The notes under the pieces are model-generated. The model ran no database searches. It was not told where the DNA came from and saw nothing but the letters and a program-made list of their open reading frames with translations. From Apostichopus japonicus (lineage: Eukaryota; Echinodermata; Holothuroidea; Aspidochirotida; Stichopodidae), in NCBI RefSeq assembly GCF_037975245.1, contig NC_092569.1, forward strand, positions 28,495,668 through 28,559,667: 64,000 nucleotides of DNA, written 5' to 3'. Both the position numbers and the translations under genes were made by a program. This document shows, piece by piece, positions 27,701 to 39,700 of this stretch (its first letter is position 1; each line of letters starts with the position of its first letter).

Positions 27701-30641
27701 TCTTTCAAACCTTTCCAATAACAACTTTTAAAGCTCTTAATCAGTATTTATTTCCTTTCACATTTATTTTGACCTACTGATAGCTACCAATCTGTACTCA
27801 AGCAAACCTGTGGAGACTACCCCAAAGCAAACTTCAAGTGGTGAAACAACTGGCTCAACTGTCAGGGAAGGTACAGTAAATGTAGATGTTAGGTATGTAA
27901 GGGAAGAAGGAAGGATTTATGCTTACAAGTTCACCTGAGCCTCTTTCTTTGAGACCATTGTCACATTGTCTTTTATTGATTTTTGTTACACTTTTTGGAT
28001 CTGAAATGTGTTCATAAAAACAGCATGGCATCCTTGGTTGTCTTTATAAACACCATTTTTGCCATGGCACACTCTAACTCCTTGTAAGTTACTATTAGGG
28101 GCCACAACATTGTACATGTGTTTTATCATTTTTTTGTATTGCATCGCATCATGAGCTGACTTAACAATGGTCTTTGCATGTTAGACTACATAGTCCAGCC
28201 ACTTAAATTAATGAGACTCAGATGATTACCACTGTGCAATAGAATTACAACCTTGACTGATAGAAATATATACATGTTTAAATAGTCTACAACATATCAA
28301 CATTAATTCTGTACTTAAAGCCATCCTTTAAGCTAGCTGCTCACTGCCCAGACTGACGACGTGACCCAACTGGCCGACAATGACCACACTGACCTATGTG
28401 ACCCGACTGACCGACATGACCTAACCCTACTCCACTGTTATGACCTAATCTTCAACAGTGGTAAAGACCCATATAGTCTTTCAACTGACCCCTGTACATT
28501 TGAACTACATATAACAATGAGTGAAGACGTCCTCGTTAAGCTAGGTGACATGTGTCATGCAAAATTATTTTTCCATTTATAACTTTGCATAATTGGTTAA
28601 AACTGTTCAATGTTTGTACTGGTATATATACATATATACCTGCTCTTTCAAACCTTTCCAATAACAACTTTTAAAGCTCTTAATCAGTATTTTATTTCCT
28701 AGCTTTCACATTTATTTTGACCTACTGATAGCTACCAATCTGTACTCAAGCAAACCTGTGGAGACCACCCCAATGCAAACTACTGGCAGTGAAACAACTG
28801 GCTCGACTGTCAGGGAAGGTACAGTAAATGTAGATGTTAGGTATGCAAGGGAAGAAGGAAGGATTCATGCTTACAAGTACACCTGAGCCTCTTTCTTTGA
28901 GACCATTGCCAGTAGTTTTTGATTGATTTTTGTTACACTTTTCAGATCTGAATTGTGTTTATAAAAACAGTATGGCATTCTTGGTTGTCTTTATTAACAC
29001 CATTTTTGCCATGACAAACTCTAACTCCTTGTAAGTTACACTACGTATAATTAGAGGCCACAACATTGTACATGTGTTTCATCACGTTTTTGTATTGCAT
29101 TTCAACATGAGCTGACTTAACAATGGTCTCTGCATGTTACTAGTAGACTACATAGTCCAGCCACTTTAATTAATGAGACTCAGATGATTACCACTGTGCA
29201 ATAGAATTACAACCTTGACTGATAGAAATATTTATGTTTAAATAGTCTACAACACATCAACATTAATTCTGTACCTAAAGCCATGCTTTAAGCTAGCTGC
29301 TCACTGCCCCGACTGACCGACGTGACCCGACTGACCGACAGTGACTACACTGACCTACGTGACCTGACTGACCATCATGACCTAACCCTACCCCACTGTT
29401 ATGACCTAATTTTCAATAGCGGTAAAGTTCCATATAGTCGTTCAACTTACCCCTGTACATTTGAACTACATATAACAATGAGTGAAGACGTCCTCGTTAA
29501 GCTAGGTGACATGTGTCATGCAAAATTATTTCTCCATTTATAACTTTGCATAATTGGTTAAAACTGTTCAATGTCTGTACTTGTATATATACATATATAC
29601 CTGCTCTTTCAAACCTTTCCAACTTTTAAAGCTCTTAATCAGTATTTTATTTCCTTTCACATTTATTTTGACCTACTGATAGCTACCAATCTGTCCTCAA
29701 GCAAACCTGTGGAGACCACCCCAATGCAAACTACTAGCAGTGAAACAACTGGCTCGACTGTCAGGGAAGGTACAGTAAATGTAGATGTTAGGTATTTGTA
29801 TATTTATTTGTTTCACCACTATTTACAATGTGACAGGAAGTCTCCTATGCAAGGGAAGAGGGAAGGATTCATGCTTACAAGTTCACCTGAGGCTCTTTCT
29901 TTGAGACCATTGCCACATTGTCTTTTATTGATTTGTGATATACACTTTTTGGATCTGAAATGTGTTAATAACATTGACAAACAACGAATTTCCGACATTA
30001 CATCTTAAGGATGTACAGTAGAGAGAGCAAAATCAGAGCATTGGAAACTGGAGGAAGCCTGTTTATTGCTGTAAAACTCAAATGATGGCCCACGTTGCCC
30101 TGACTGACCTCCCCCTGCCTGACGTCGACTGTCATGACCTAATTTTCCATAGTTGTGATGACCCATCTCTTACAACACACTCCTGCACACTGAATGACTA
30201 ATGAGCACAGACAACGACTGTTTTGTGTTAACAAACTGTGCTCCTTTAAATATGTCACATTCAAAACTATTTCCCCTTGATTAGTTACAACAATTATTAA
30301 AACTGTGCAGCTTGAGTCGTGAACCGCCACTCATTGCTCACTGCCAGCAAATGAAACGTTAAGCCTATGTACATGTTTAGTTATTGCGACTGAAACAGAC
30401 ATGACGTTAAAATGGATAAAGTTACCATAACTGATATAGTAGGGCCCATCAATAGATGTGTGGGTACTATACGGTTATTATTAGGCCCATGATATGATAG
30501 TTAAATCGTTTAGCAGTAATCACTGTTCCCTGCTAACTTAACGCAAAAGACGATTTTTAAAGTACAGTATGGTACTAGATTGCCCTCTTGTTTTGGTGGC
30601 GAGAGGTACCTAATTCGTGTGCTGTGTTCTACTTATGTAGC

Positions 30642-30707
<66 letters not shown>

Positions 30708-33700
30708 CAGATTTGATCTTTAAAAAGATCTGTCTGAAGTACTTCAAATTGTATAACACCTAGATAGTAAAGCACTGATTTTATCACAAAGTTATTGTAC
30801 TTGATGTAAGACTCAGGAAAATGAGAAGATGTTGCTCTTTTTGAGAGAGTACCTTGAGTATAATGGATCTAAACCCATCGAGGGTACCAGGTTTAACATA
30901 TTCTGAAATATTTAGCACAAGTTCTGGAATGGTATATTTTCATGGTGTGACCGACAGGCCTAATTATCCTTCCTCTTTCAATATCTTCCAGTTAATCAAT
31001 TCCTTATTTCATTTAATTTGATTTTCTTTTGTTGTTTTAACCTTATGATAGCCAGCGAATCAGTGGGGACCACCCCAAAGCAAACCACCACTGGTGGTGA
31101 TTGTCCTCGTGATGATCCTTCTATTGAGGTGAGAATTACATACTTAATTACATACAATTTCGAATTAGAAAATATTATGTTTTGGGGAGAAAGATTTTAG
31201 ATTCAAATTTTGATGAAGATCTTAGCAATTATGATATAGCTTTGCTGTACAATACTGTATGTTGACTGTAAATTATCACTTCCAGTGTTGACTAGAGATC
31301 TCACAGAAATAGCAAAGAAATATGCTTGGAATAGTACTGCAGTAATTAATAACCTGAAATTGGGTATCCCCCCCCCCCGTTGTCATCCAAATAGTAATGG
31401 TACCCATGAAACTATTCAGATATGATGTCAGTCTTTGTAGAAGAGAAAGCTTGATGTTGTGATTGGCATTTAAAGTACATTACATGAATCTTGGCATCAT
31501 CAACACTATCAGTAGTACCAATTAGAACATTTGGTTTGTAATATAGCTTAGAATCGTCAGAGTTTTGCGATGAATTTGACTCAAAGTATCCAGTCATCAA
31601 CATGTTCTTATTGCCTGAATTAACCCAAACAAAATGTCTGTTCATGGAGTGTACATTATAGGATGAGGTACTTCGACCGTCCCATGTGACATAATTGTCC
31701 TTCCTCATTCAGCATGTAGGATTTTGTTAGCTATTTTAAAACTCTAATAAAAGTATAAATAATTGTCAAACTTGTAAACCATGGAACAATCTCATAGTCC
31801 AAGGATCTGGTTAAATGCACATTTAATTTTAAGCGTACAATAAAATGACAAGTATCGTCATCTGGGTCTTGTCCTTGGTCAACATGTTATCATTGTATAA
31901 ATTATTGTCATCTCTGTCATTGTCATGGTTACGTCAACGTCTATACTATTATAGCGCCATCCCATGAGCCTTCACTCTGTGACTTACCCTTCACTCTGTG
32001 ACTTACCCGCCACTTTTTACCAGAACGCGTCCTTTGCTACCAATACAGTGCTACGAAGCCAATTTCAAATCATAGTGCCTCATCATAAGGAGTACCTATT
32101 CCTTCCGTCCGCCGCCTTAGGCTGGAAACAAATTTTTTCTCTGGTAAGTGAAGTCTTGTTCAATTTTTCATTGTTTAAGAAGCCATTTAGAACCCGTAGG
32201 GAGGGGCTGTTTTGCCAATATGGCAACCCCTAACCCACCTATAACTGACCCCCTAGATGAAAACCTAAACCTCTTTGATTTTGACATAAACAACTGGATC
32301 CCTGTTCAAAATAGCAGAAAAAGACAGCGCCCTAATTCGGTTGAAGTAAATCCATCCCCTAACTCCAAGACAACCACCAAAAAATCCGCCCAACCAATCC
32401 AATCAGGAATCCTTCCAAAAAACCCAATAACCCTTACTAAACTGATTAATGAAGAGAAACCAAATGCCATGATCTCAAACATAAACTGTCTTCGTAGCAA
32501 CGACATCCTAAACTTACCCCCCATGACCCTAAATCTGCAAATATCCTCCTGCAACCTTGGACTCAAAAGACTAAACTAGGCAACCCCAAACCAAGAATCC
32601 CCCCAAAAATAAGACAAAGAAACTTCTCCGTAGTTGCCTCCTGTGGCATTAACCCTGACATCCAAATTAAAGACTTGGACAGGAATTAAAAGAGCAAGAA
32701 TATTCACCAATCCAGACAAAAAGACTAATTTGCTGAGCCACAAATAACCCTACCTGGAAGGTAAAAATCACATTTGAGGAAAAAGAACCACAACAAACTC
32801 TTATCAAACATGGTCTATACCTAGGATACTCTAAACATAAAACCGAGGAATATAACTAGCCCCCCCCCCCCAAATCACCCAATGCTTCAAATGCCAGCTC
32901 TTTGGGCACACTCACCACAGCTGCAAAAACCAAACAAGATGCCTAAGATGTGGCAAAAATCACAGGGTTAAAGATTGTCCAGAACAAAAAGAGAATACCA
33001 AATGTGCAAACTGCTCAGGGACTCATGCCGCCCTGTACAAAGGCTGCCCAAAATTCAAAGAAGCCAAAACAGAAGCCATTAATAAACAACAAGAAAAGAG
33101 AACTTACGCGAATGTTACCAAAGCTGCCCCTAACATCGAAATAACAAATAAAATCTCCACTGAAGAAAAACTCAATATTGCAACATTTGTAATCGAATTA
33201 GTACAATACACCTTCCAAAAAGCCGACATTAATATTAAATCTGAAGACCTTGCCAGCTATTCCACCGTGTTAGCACTAAAACACCTCAACTTAAACATCC
33301 CAAATACTTTAATTATGGAACGTCTCCATCAACCCTCAATATTTAGCCCTCCCCAATCTCCAAAATGACAAGCAACCCCCCTCCTTCGATTAAGTTCCTC
33401 CACCTAAACATAAACAGTATCCTTCCAAAACTAAGTCTCCTACTACAGTATAATTACCAACCACTCCCCGGATGTCATTTCGCTAAATGAAACTAAACTA
33501 AATTCAAACTCCCACCTGAACATCCCAGGTTACCAAACTTTTAGAAACGATATCTCCCGCTCCAGGGGAGGAGTACTTATAGCTGTAAAAAATAATCTCA
33601 AAGCCACTCTCCTCTCTAACCCAACCCAAACAAATAATCAAATAATTGAAATCGTACTCGAAAGAGATAATAAACCTCTCCACATTATTAGCTATTATAG

Positions 33701-36700
33701 TCCCCCAAAAGAGCCCATATCAACTGATATAATAAAAAAAATGTTCTAACAAAAATACAATTCTACTAGGAGATCTAAACGCCCACCACATCATTTTTGG
33801 CAGCTCCAAAACAACTGAAAAGGCATATCCCTCTTAGAAGTGTGTGATAAACACAACTTAACAATAATTAACCAAAATACCAAAACTAGGATAAACCCAA
33901 TAAACAATAATGCTGAACTACTGGACTACGCCATAACCTCAAACCACCTCGCAACTAAAACTCATTCGATCCAAATCCTAGAAGATGACCTAATTAGTGA
34001 CCATTTTCCACTCCTCTTTGAGCTAGACTTAAACCTCAATCGCATTCAAAATAACGATTTAACATATAACTACAATAAAACAGACTGGACAACATTTAAA
34101 GAGGAACTCGTAACATATAACACTATCCCCATTTACAATAACCACAACGAGCTAAATTATATTGACAACTACTGTGACAGCATTGCCCAACATATCTTCA
34201 ATACCTTCAAAAAACATTGTCCATTAAAAACAAAACAAAACAGAAATCGAAAACTAAATAGGAATATTCTCACACTAATTAAACTCAGACGCCGCCTACG
34301 TAGAACCTATATGATCTACCGAGATCCAACTCTAAAAACTCAAATTAACCAACTTAAAAAACAAATAAATAGACAAATATTGGCAGACGACCAAAAAAGA
34401 GTCCAAAACAAATGCGATTCAATCATTAATGACAAACACCCGAAAAACTTTTGGAAAAACCTAAAAATTATCATAAACCCCATTATAACCCCAAACACAG
34501 GTAATTCAGACCAAGGCATTAGAGATGGTGCAGGTAACCTGATTACAAATACTCAAGATCAAATTAAGCTAATTGAATCACACTTTAAAAATATTTTTAA
34601 TATCTTCGATGGCCCCCCTTACGATAACAGTTTCAAACAAGAAATAGACCAAACAATTATCAGAAACGCAACCAGCTTTACCCCAAACCCCTTAGGATAT
34701 CTCAACGATAACATCCCCCTACTAGAAAAAATAGACATAAACGATTGGTATAGCGCCACAAAAAAATGCAAAAATACCTCCTCCCCTGGTCTTGACAATA
34801 TTAATTACCTAATGCTTAAAAAATCCCCACCAATTTTCATCAACTTTCATATTATCCCTCTACTTAACGATTTACTTAGACTGGGCTATTTCCCAACCCC
34901 GTGGAAATACGCAAAAATGATTCTAATAACTAAACCAAATAAACACAGCACCAAAATCCAAAACTACCGCCCAATTAGTCTCCTCCCAGCCTTAGGCAAG
35001 ATTTTTGAAAGAATAATAGATAACCGCACTAGAACTCACCTAGAACTAAATGATCACTTCTCCCCATCTCAATCAGGTTTCCGTACACACAAATCTACAA
35101 TAAACCAAACTCTTCGCCTTTCCGAAGAAATTCGAATCGGCTTCATAAAAAAACATGATACCACTGCCCTCTTTCTTGATGCCGAAAAGGTGTTTGGCAC
35201 AACGGCATAAGAATTAAGCTACTAAACTATAACCTTCCCTCCAATTACACCAGACTTCTTTCCTCTTTCCTTAGTGATCGCACCACAAAAATATACTACA
35301 AAAACCAACATTCAAACCCTATTCCACTTCGCGCAGGCACCCCTCAGGGCGCTGTTCTCAGTCCCCTCCTCTACACCCTGTTTGTAAATGATCTAAACAT
35401 CCCCCCTCTCTCAAATTGCAACTATAGTCAGTACGCTGATGATATAGCCATTTGGAGCACCAGTAAAAATATTCACATAACGGAACTAAATCTCAAAAAA
35501 GCAATTACACATCTCGAAAACTGGTGCTCAATGTGGAGAATAAAAATAAACCCCTCAAAATCTAACTCAGTCAATTTCTCCTTTAAAAACTCAAAATACC
35601 GTAACCAAGGGCGTAGGAACCGGGGGGCTGGGGGGGGCACCAGCCCCCCCAGTGAAAAATATGGGGGGGCGGAAGTATCGTTCCGCCCCCCGCTTCGCAA
35701 GTCAGAAAACCCCTTTTTCATTTCCAAATGAGAAAAAAAATCTCATTTGAAGCACCAAATTGCATCTAAGGCCAGGTGAAAATGCAAAATTCTTTACAAA
35801 ATGGAGTGCGTGTTGAAGTGTGCTATATTGCACCAAATTGCATCTGAGGCCACCTGGAAATGCCAAAAAATTCCAAAGGGGAGGGGGACACCCCCTCCCC
35901 TTAGACCCCTCCCCCAGGCCGGCCATCAGTCTTCAGCCCCCCCACTCAAAAGTACCTTCCTACGCCACTGACCGTAACCATATTTCAAAAATTAATCTTT
36001 TTAACACCCCAATCACTGCCTCTCCCAATGCAACCTTCCTCGGTATCACTTTTGATAGTAAATTATCCTTTAACCTACACTGCAAAAGAACTGCAGGACG
36101 CTGCTGGTCCCACCTTAAATACATCCAAATCCTCTCACACAAGTATAATTTCCCTGCGAAAACCACTATTCAAGTCTACAATTCCAAAATAAAACCAATT
36201 CTCAGTTACGGAATCATCTCTTTGCTTACCATTTCAGATTCCAATAAACACATTTTAAATAGAATCCACACCACAGCTTATCGACTTGCCCTAAAAATCC
36301 CTTCTTATATAGCTACCTCTCACGCCCTCCTCGCAGGAAACACAAAATCTTTATTCACCCTACTCGTAGAATTCAATACCAAACTATATAAAAACAACCT
36401 AGAGAATGATCCATTGATCAATAAACTCCTATTGAAACATAATGTAGCATTAACTTACTTCCGAAATAACCACCACATCCCTGTATTCAAACTTCTTACC
36501 TAAAGCCTCACCCCTTTAGAAAGTCCATTTCCTAAGTGGGTGTAGCCCCCAAATTCCAGGTGTACTTATACACTAAGTACAATTCAAAAACTCCAACTAA
36601 GTAGCAACCACTTCCGACCCAAACAATAGAAACCGCTCTGTCTTTAAATCCCATTTACTTAGAAATTCCTCCCCCTTTAGTAATCCCTATCTAATTGGCT

Positions 36701-39700
36701 CTTCAGTTCCGACCTTCTGTTTATTTATGGCTTCTTTACAATGTTAATTGAACAATACTTCACTTCTCAGCATCTCCCTGTTTGAATAATAGACAACTTT
36801 CCCTAGAAAAAAAGAAAAAAAAAGTGTCTATTCTACAAAACTTAAATATTATCCCCCGTAGGACCTCTTGCGAGGTCGAACGGGTAAACTCCTTTTATTT
36901 GATTTGATTGTTCACATTTTTTGTACATAGCTCAGTATTGAATGCTCTGAACTTTCTCTCATGAATTTATTATGGTTCCTATGTGCAAACACTGCTACAC
37001 ATGGCTACACTTGTGTAGCGAATTGCCAATTTTGAATAACATTTTGCGATGTGATATCTGATAAATTATTCTCTGTTGTCATAATCGTCTTCCTGATTGC
37101 AGGTAATAATTTAGCTGGTACGTATCACAAAGCAAATTGCTCTGTAACTTAAATAGTGAAATTACTGTACATAATACAAGTATGGTTGAAGATGGATAGC
37201 AGGAACCAAATTTATTGTATTAGAGACGAAATCGGAGCCTGGAAGGCTGCTGCACAAATATGAACACTAAATAAATTGCTGTTGTGAAAATGATTTATTA
37301 ACTATTATTATGTTTTAATTGGGCTCAATGGGTTCAATCACCACAGGGAGTTTCTATTTCTTGCAGGGCTGATAATACCATAAATAACAACAAATTGATG
37401 AAATTTGCTGTATGACAGGTACCTTTGTATGTGATCATTAAGTTATCTCTGTACTTTCTATGTTTCATTTTTGTCATAATTGTCAGATGACCCATTGCCT
37501 GGATTGGTTCAATGCTGGTTGTAATAAAACTAGCACATACACCATCAAACCAACTAACTGGAATGGACCACCCTTTGAAGTCTTCTGTAATATGACTGAC
37601 GGAGGAGGATGGACGGTAAGTCTAGTATGACATCCTATAGTATAGACAATATATTGTATATGTATAATAAGACTGACGGAGGAGGATGGACGGTAAGTCT
37701 AGTATGACATCCTATAGTATAGACAATATATTGTATATGTATGATATGACTGACGGAGGAGGATGGACGGTAAGTCTAGTATGACATCCTATAGTATAGA
37801 CGATATATTGTATATGTATAATATGACTGACGGAGGAGGATGGACGGTAAGTCTAGTATGACATTCTATAGTATAGACGATATGTTGTATATGTATAATA
37901 TGACTGACGGAGGAGGATGGACGGTAAGTCTAGTATGACATCCTATAGTATAGACGATATCTTGTATATGTATAATATGACTGACGGAGGAGGATGGACG
38001 GTAAGTCTGGTATGACATCCTATAGCATAGACGATGTATTGTATATGTATAATATGACTGACGGAGGAGGATGGACGGTAAGTCTGGCATGACATCCTAT
38101 AGTATAGACGATGTATTGTATATGTATAATATGACTGACGGAGGAGGATGGACGGTAAGTCTGGTATGACATCCTATAGTAGAGACGATATATTGTATAT
38201 GTATAATATGACTGACGGAGGAGGATGGACGGTAAGTCTAGCATGACATCCTATAGTATAGACGATAAATTGCATATGTATAATATGACTGACGGAGGAG
38301 GATGGACGGTAAGTCTAGCATGACATCCTATAGTATAGACGATGTATATTGTATAATATGACTGACGGAGGAGGATGGACGGTAAGTCTAGTATGACATC
38401 CTATAGTATAAACGATATATTGTATATGTATAATATGACTGACGGAGGAGGATGGACTGTAAGTCTAGTATGACATCCTATAGTATAAACGATATATTGT
38501 ATAATATGACTGACGGAGGAGGATGGACGGTAAGTCTAGTATGACATCCTATAGTATAAACGATATATTGTATAATATGACTGACGGAGGAGGATGGACT
38601 GTAAGTCTAGTATGACATCCTATTGTAGAGACGATATATTGTATATGTATAATATGACTGACGGAGGAGGATGGACGGTAAGTCTAGTATGACATCCTAT
38701 AGTATAAACGATATATTATATATGTATAATATGACTGACGGAGGAGGATGAACTGTAAGTCTAGTATGACATCCTATAGTATAAACGATATATTGTATAA
38801 TATGACTGACGGAGGAGGATGGACGGTAAGCCTAGTATGACATCCTATAGTGCAGACGATATATTGTATATGTATAATATGACTGACGGAGGAGGATGGA
38901 CGGTAAGTCTAGTATTACATCCTATAGTATAGACAATATATTGTGTATAATATGACTGACGGAGGAGGATGGACTGTAAGTCTGGTATGACATCCTATAG
39001 TATAAACGATATATTGTATAATATGACTGACGGAGGAGGATGGACTGTAAGTCTGGTATGACATCCTATAGTATAAACGATATATTGTATAATATGACTG
39101 ACGGAGGAGGATGGACTGTAAGTCTAGCATGACATCCTATAGTATAGACGATGTATATTGTATAATATGACTGACGGAGGAGGATGGACGGTAAGTCTAG
39201 TATGACATCCTATAGTATAGACGATATATTGCATATGTATAATATGACTGACGGAGGAGGATGGACGGTAAGTCTAGCATGACATCCTATAGTATAGACG
39301 ATAAATTGCATATGTATAATATGACTGACGGAGGAGGATGGACGGTAAGTCTAGCATGACATCCTATAGTATAGACGATGTATATTGTATAATATGACTG
39401 ACGGAGGAGGATGGACGGTAAGTCTAGTATGACATCCTATAGTATAGACGATATATTTTATATGTATAATATGACTGACGGAGGAGGATGGACGGTAAGT
39501 CTAGCATGACATCCTATAGTATAGACGATGTATATTGTATAATATGACTGACGGAGGAGGATGGACGGTAAGTCTAGTATTACATCCTATAGTATAGACG
39601 ATATATTGTACATGTATAATATGACTGATGGAGGAGGATGGACTATGATATCCTATATGTCGTAAATATGGTTAAGTTTGCCTCAAAATTCTGTGCATAT

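Larger units (their letters stand above)
18010..29970 (+). repeat. tandem array of ~950-bp exon-bearing units (nine full copies)
   Basis: Each unit contains, in order: an 87-nt cassette exon, a GTACAGTAAATGTAGATG donor region, a conserved intron body (TGCTTACTAGTTCACCTGAGCC; TTAGAGGCCACAACATTG; CTGACTTAACAATGGTCTC), a short inner repeat of the GACTGACCGACGTGACC type, and the acceptor of the next cassette. Exon-to-exon spacing is 960, 965, 954, 948 and 951 bp for plain units. Longer spacings (1,650, 3,729 and 1,497) reflect insertions. The units ending at exons 5 and 6 (20639 and 21604) are almost identical, so duplication is recent or homogenised. A diverged older unit is recognisable at about 30085-31128. 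Confidence 0.9.
31960..36915 (+). mobile_element. broken Jockey-like non-LTR retrotransposon (LINE)
   Basis: Two-ORF LINE: ORF1 from ATG 32220 with three zinc knuckles, and ORF2 with endonuclease and reverse transcriptase, the two ORFs overlapping as ATGA at 33365-33368. The 3' UTR ends near 36910 with a TTTATTTGATTTGATTG tail. The 5' end is not certain; a 20-bp duplication (CCTTCACTCTGTGACTTAC) at about 31968-32007 lies near it. Several frameshifts and stops, plus a MITE inserted at 35606-35970, make it inactive. It sits in the intron before exon 13 in the same orientation as the host gene. Clade placement (Jockey/I group) is from ORF layout and motif style only. Confidence 0.85.

Noticed and set aside
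18618-29543. ORFs of the MTRLTDNDPIDRRDPTDRHD type
   Set aside because: They read through the intronic GACTGACC repeat of each cassette unit; intron, not exon.
37105-37119. 15-nt mini-exon GTAATAATTTAGCTG between TTGCAG and GTACGT
   Set aside because: Exon 12 leaves in phase 0, in which this piece reads GTA ATA ATT TAG (stop); in phase 1 it would put exon 13 out of frame.
37866-39130. Minus-strand ORFs over the 28-copy array (SILLRQSYYTYTIHRL-type repeats)
   Set aside because: They result from a repeat unit near 75 bp; the signal is the plus-strand exon end and donor.
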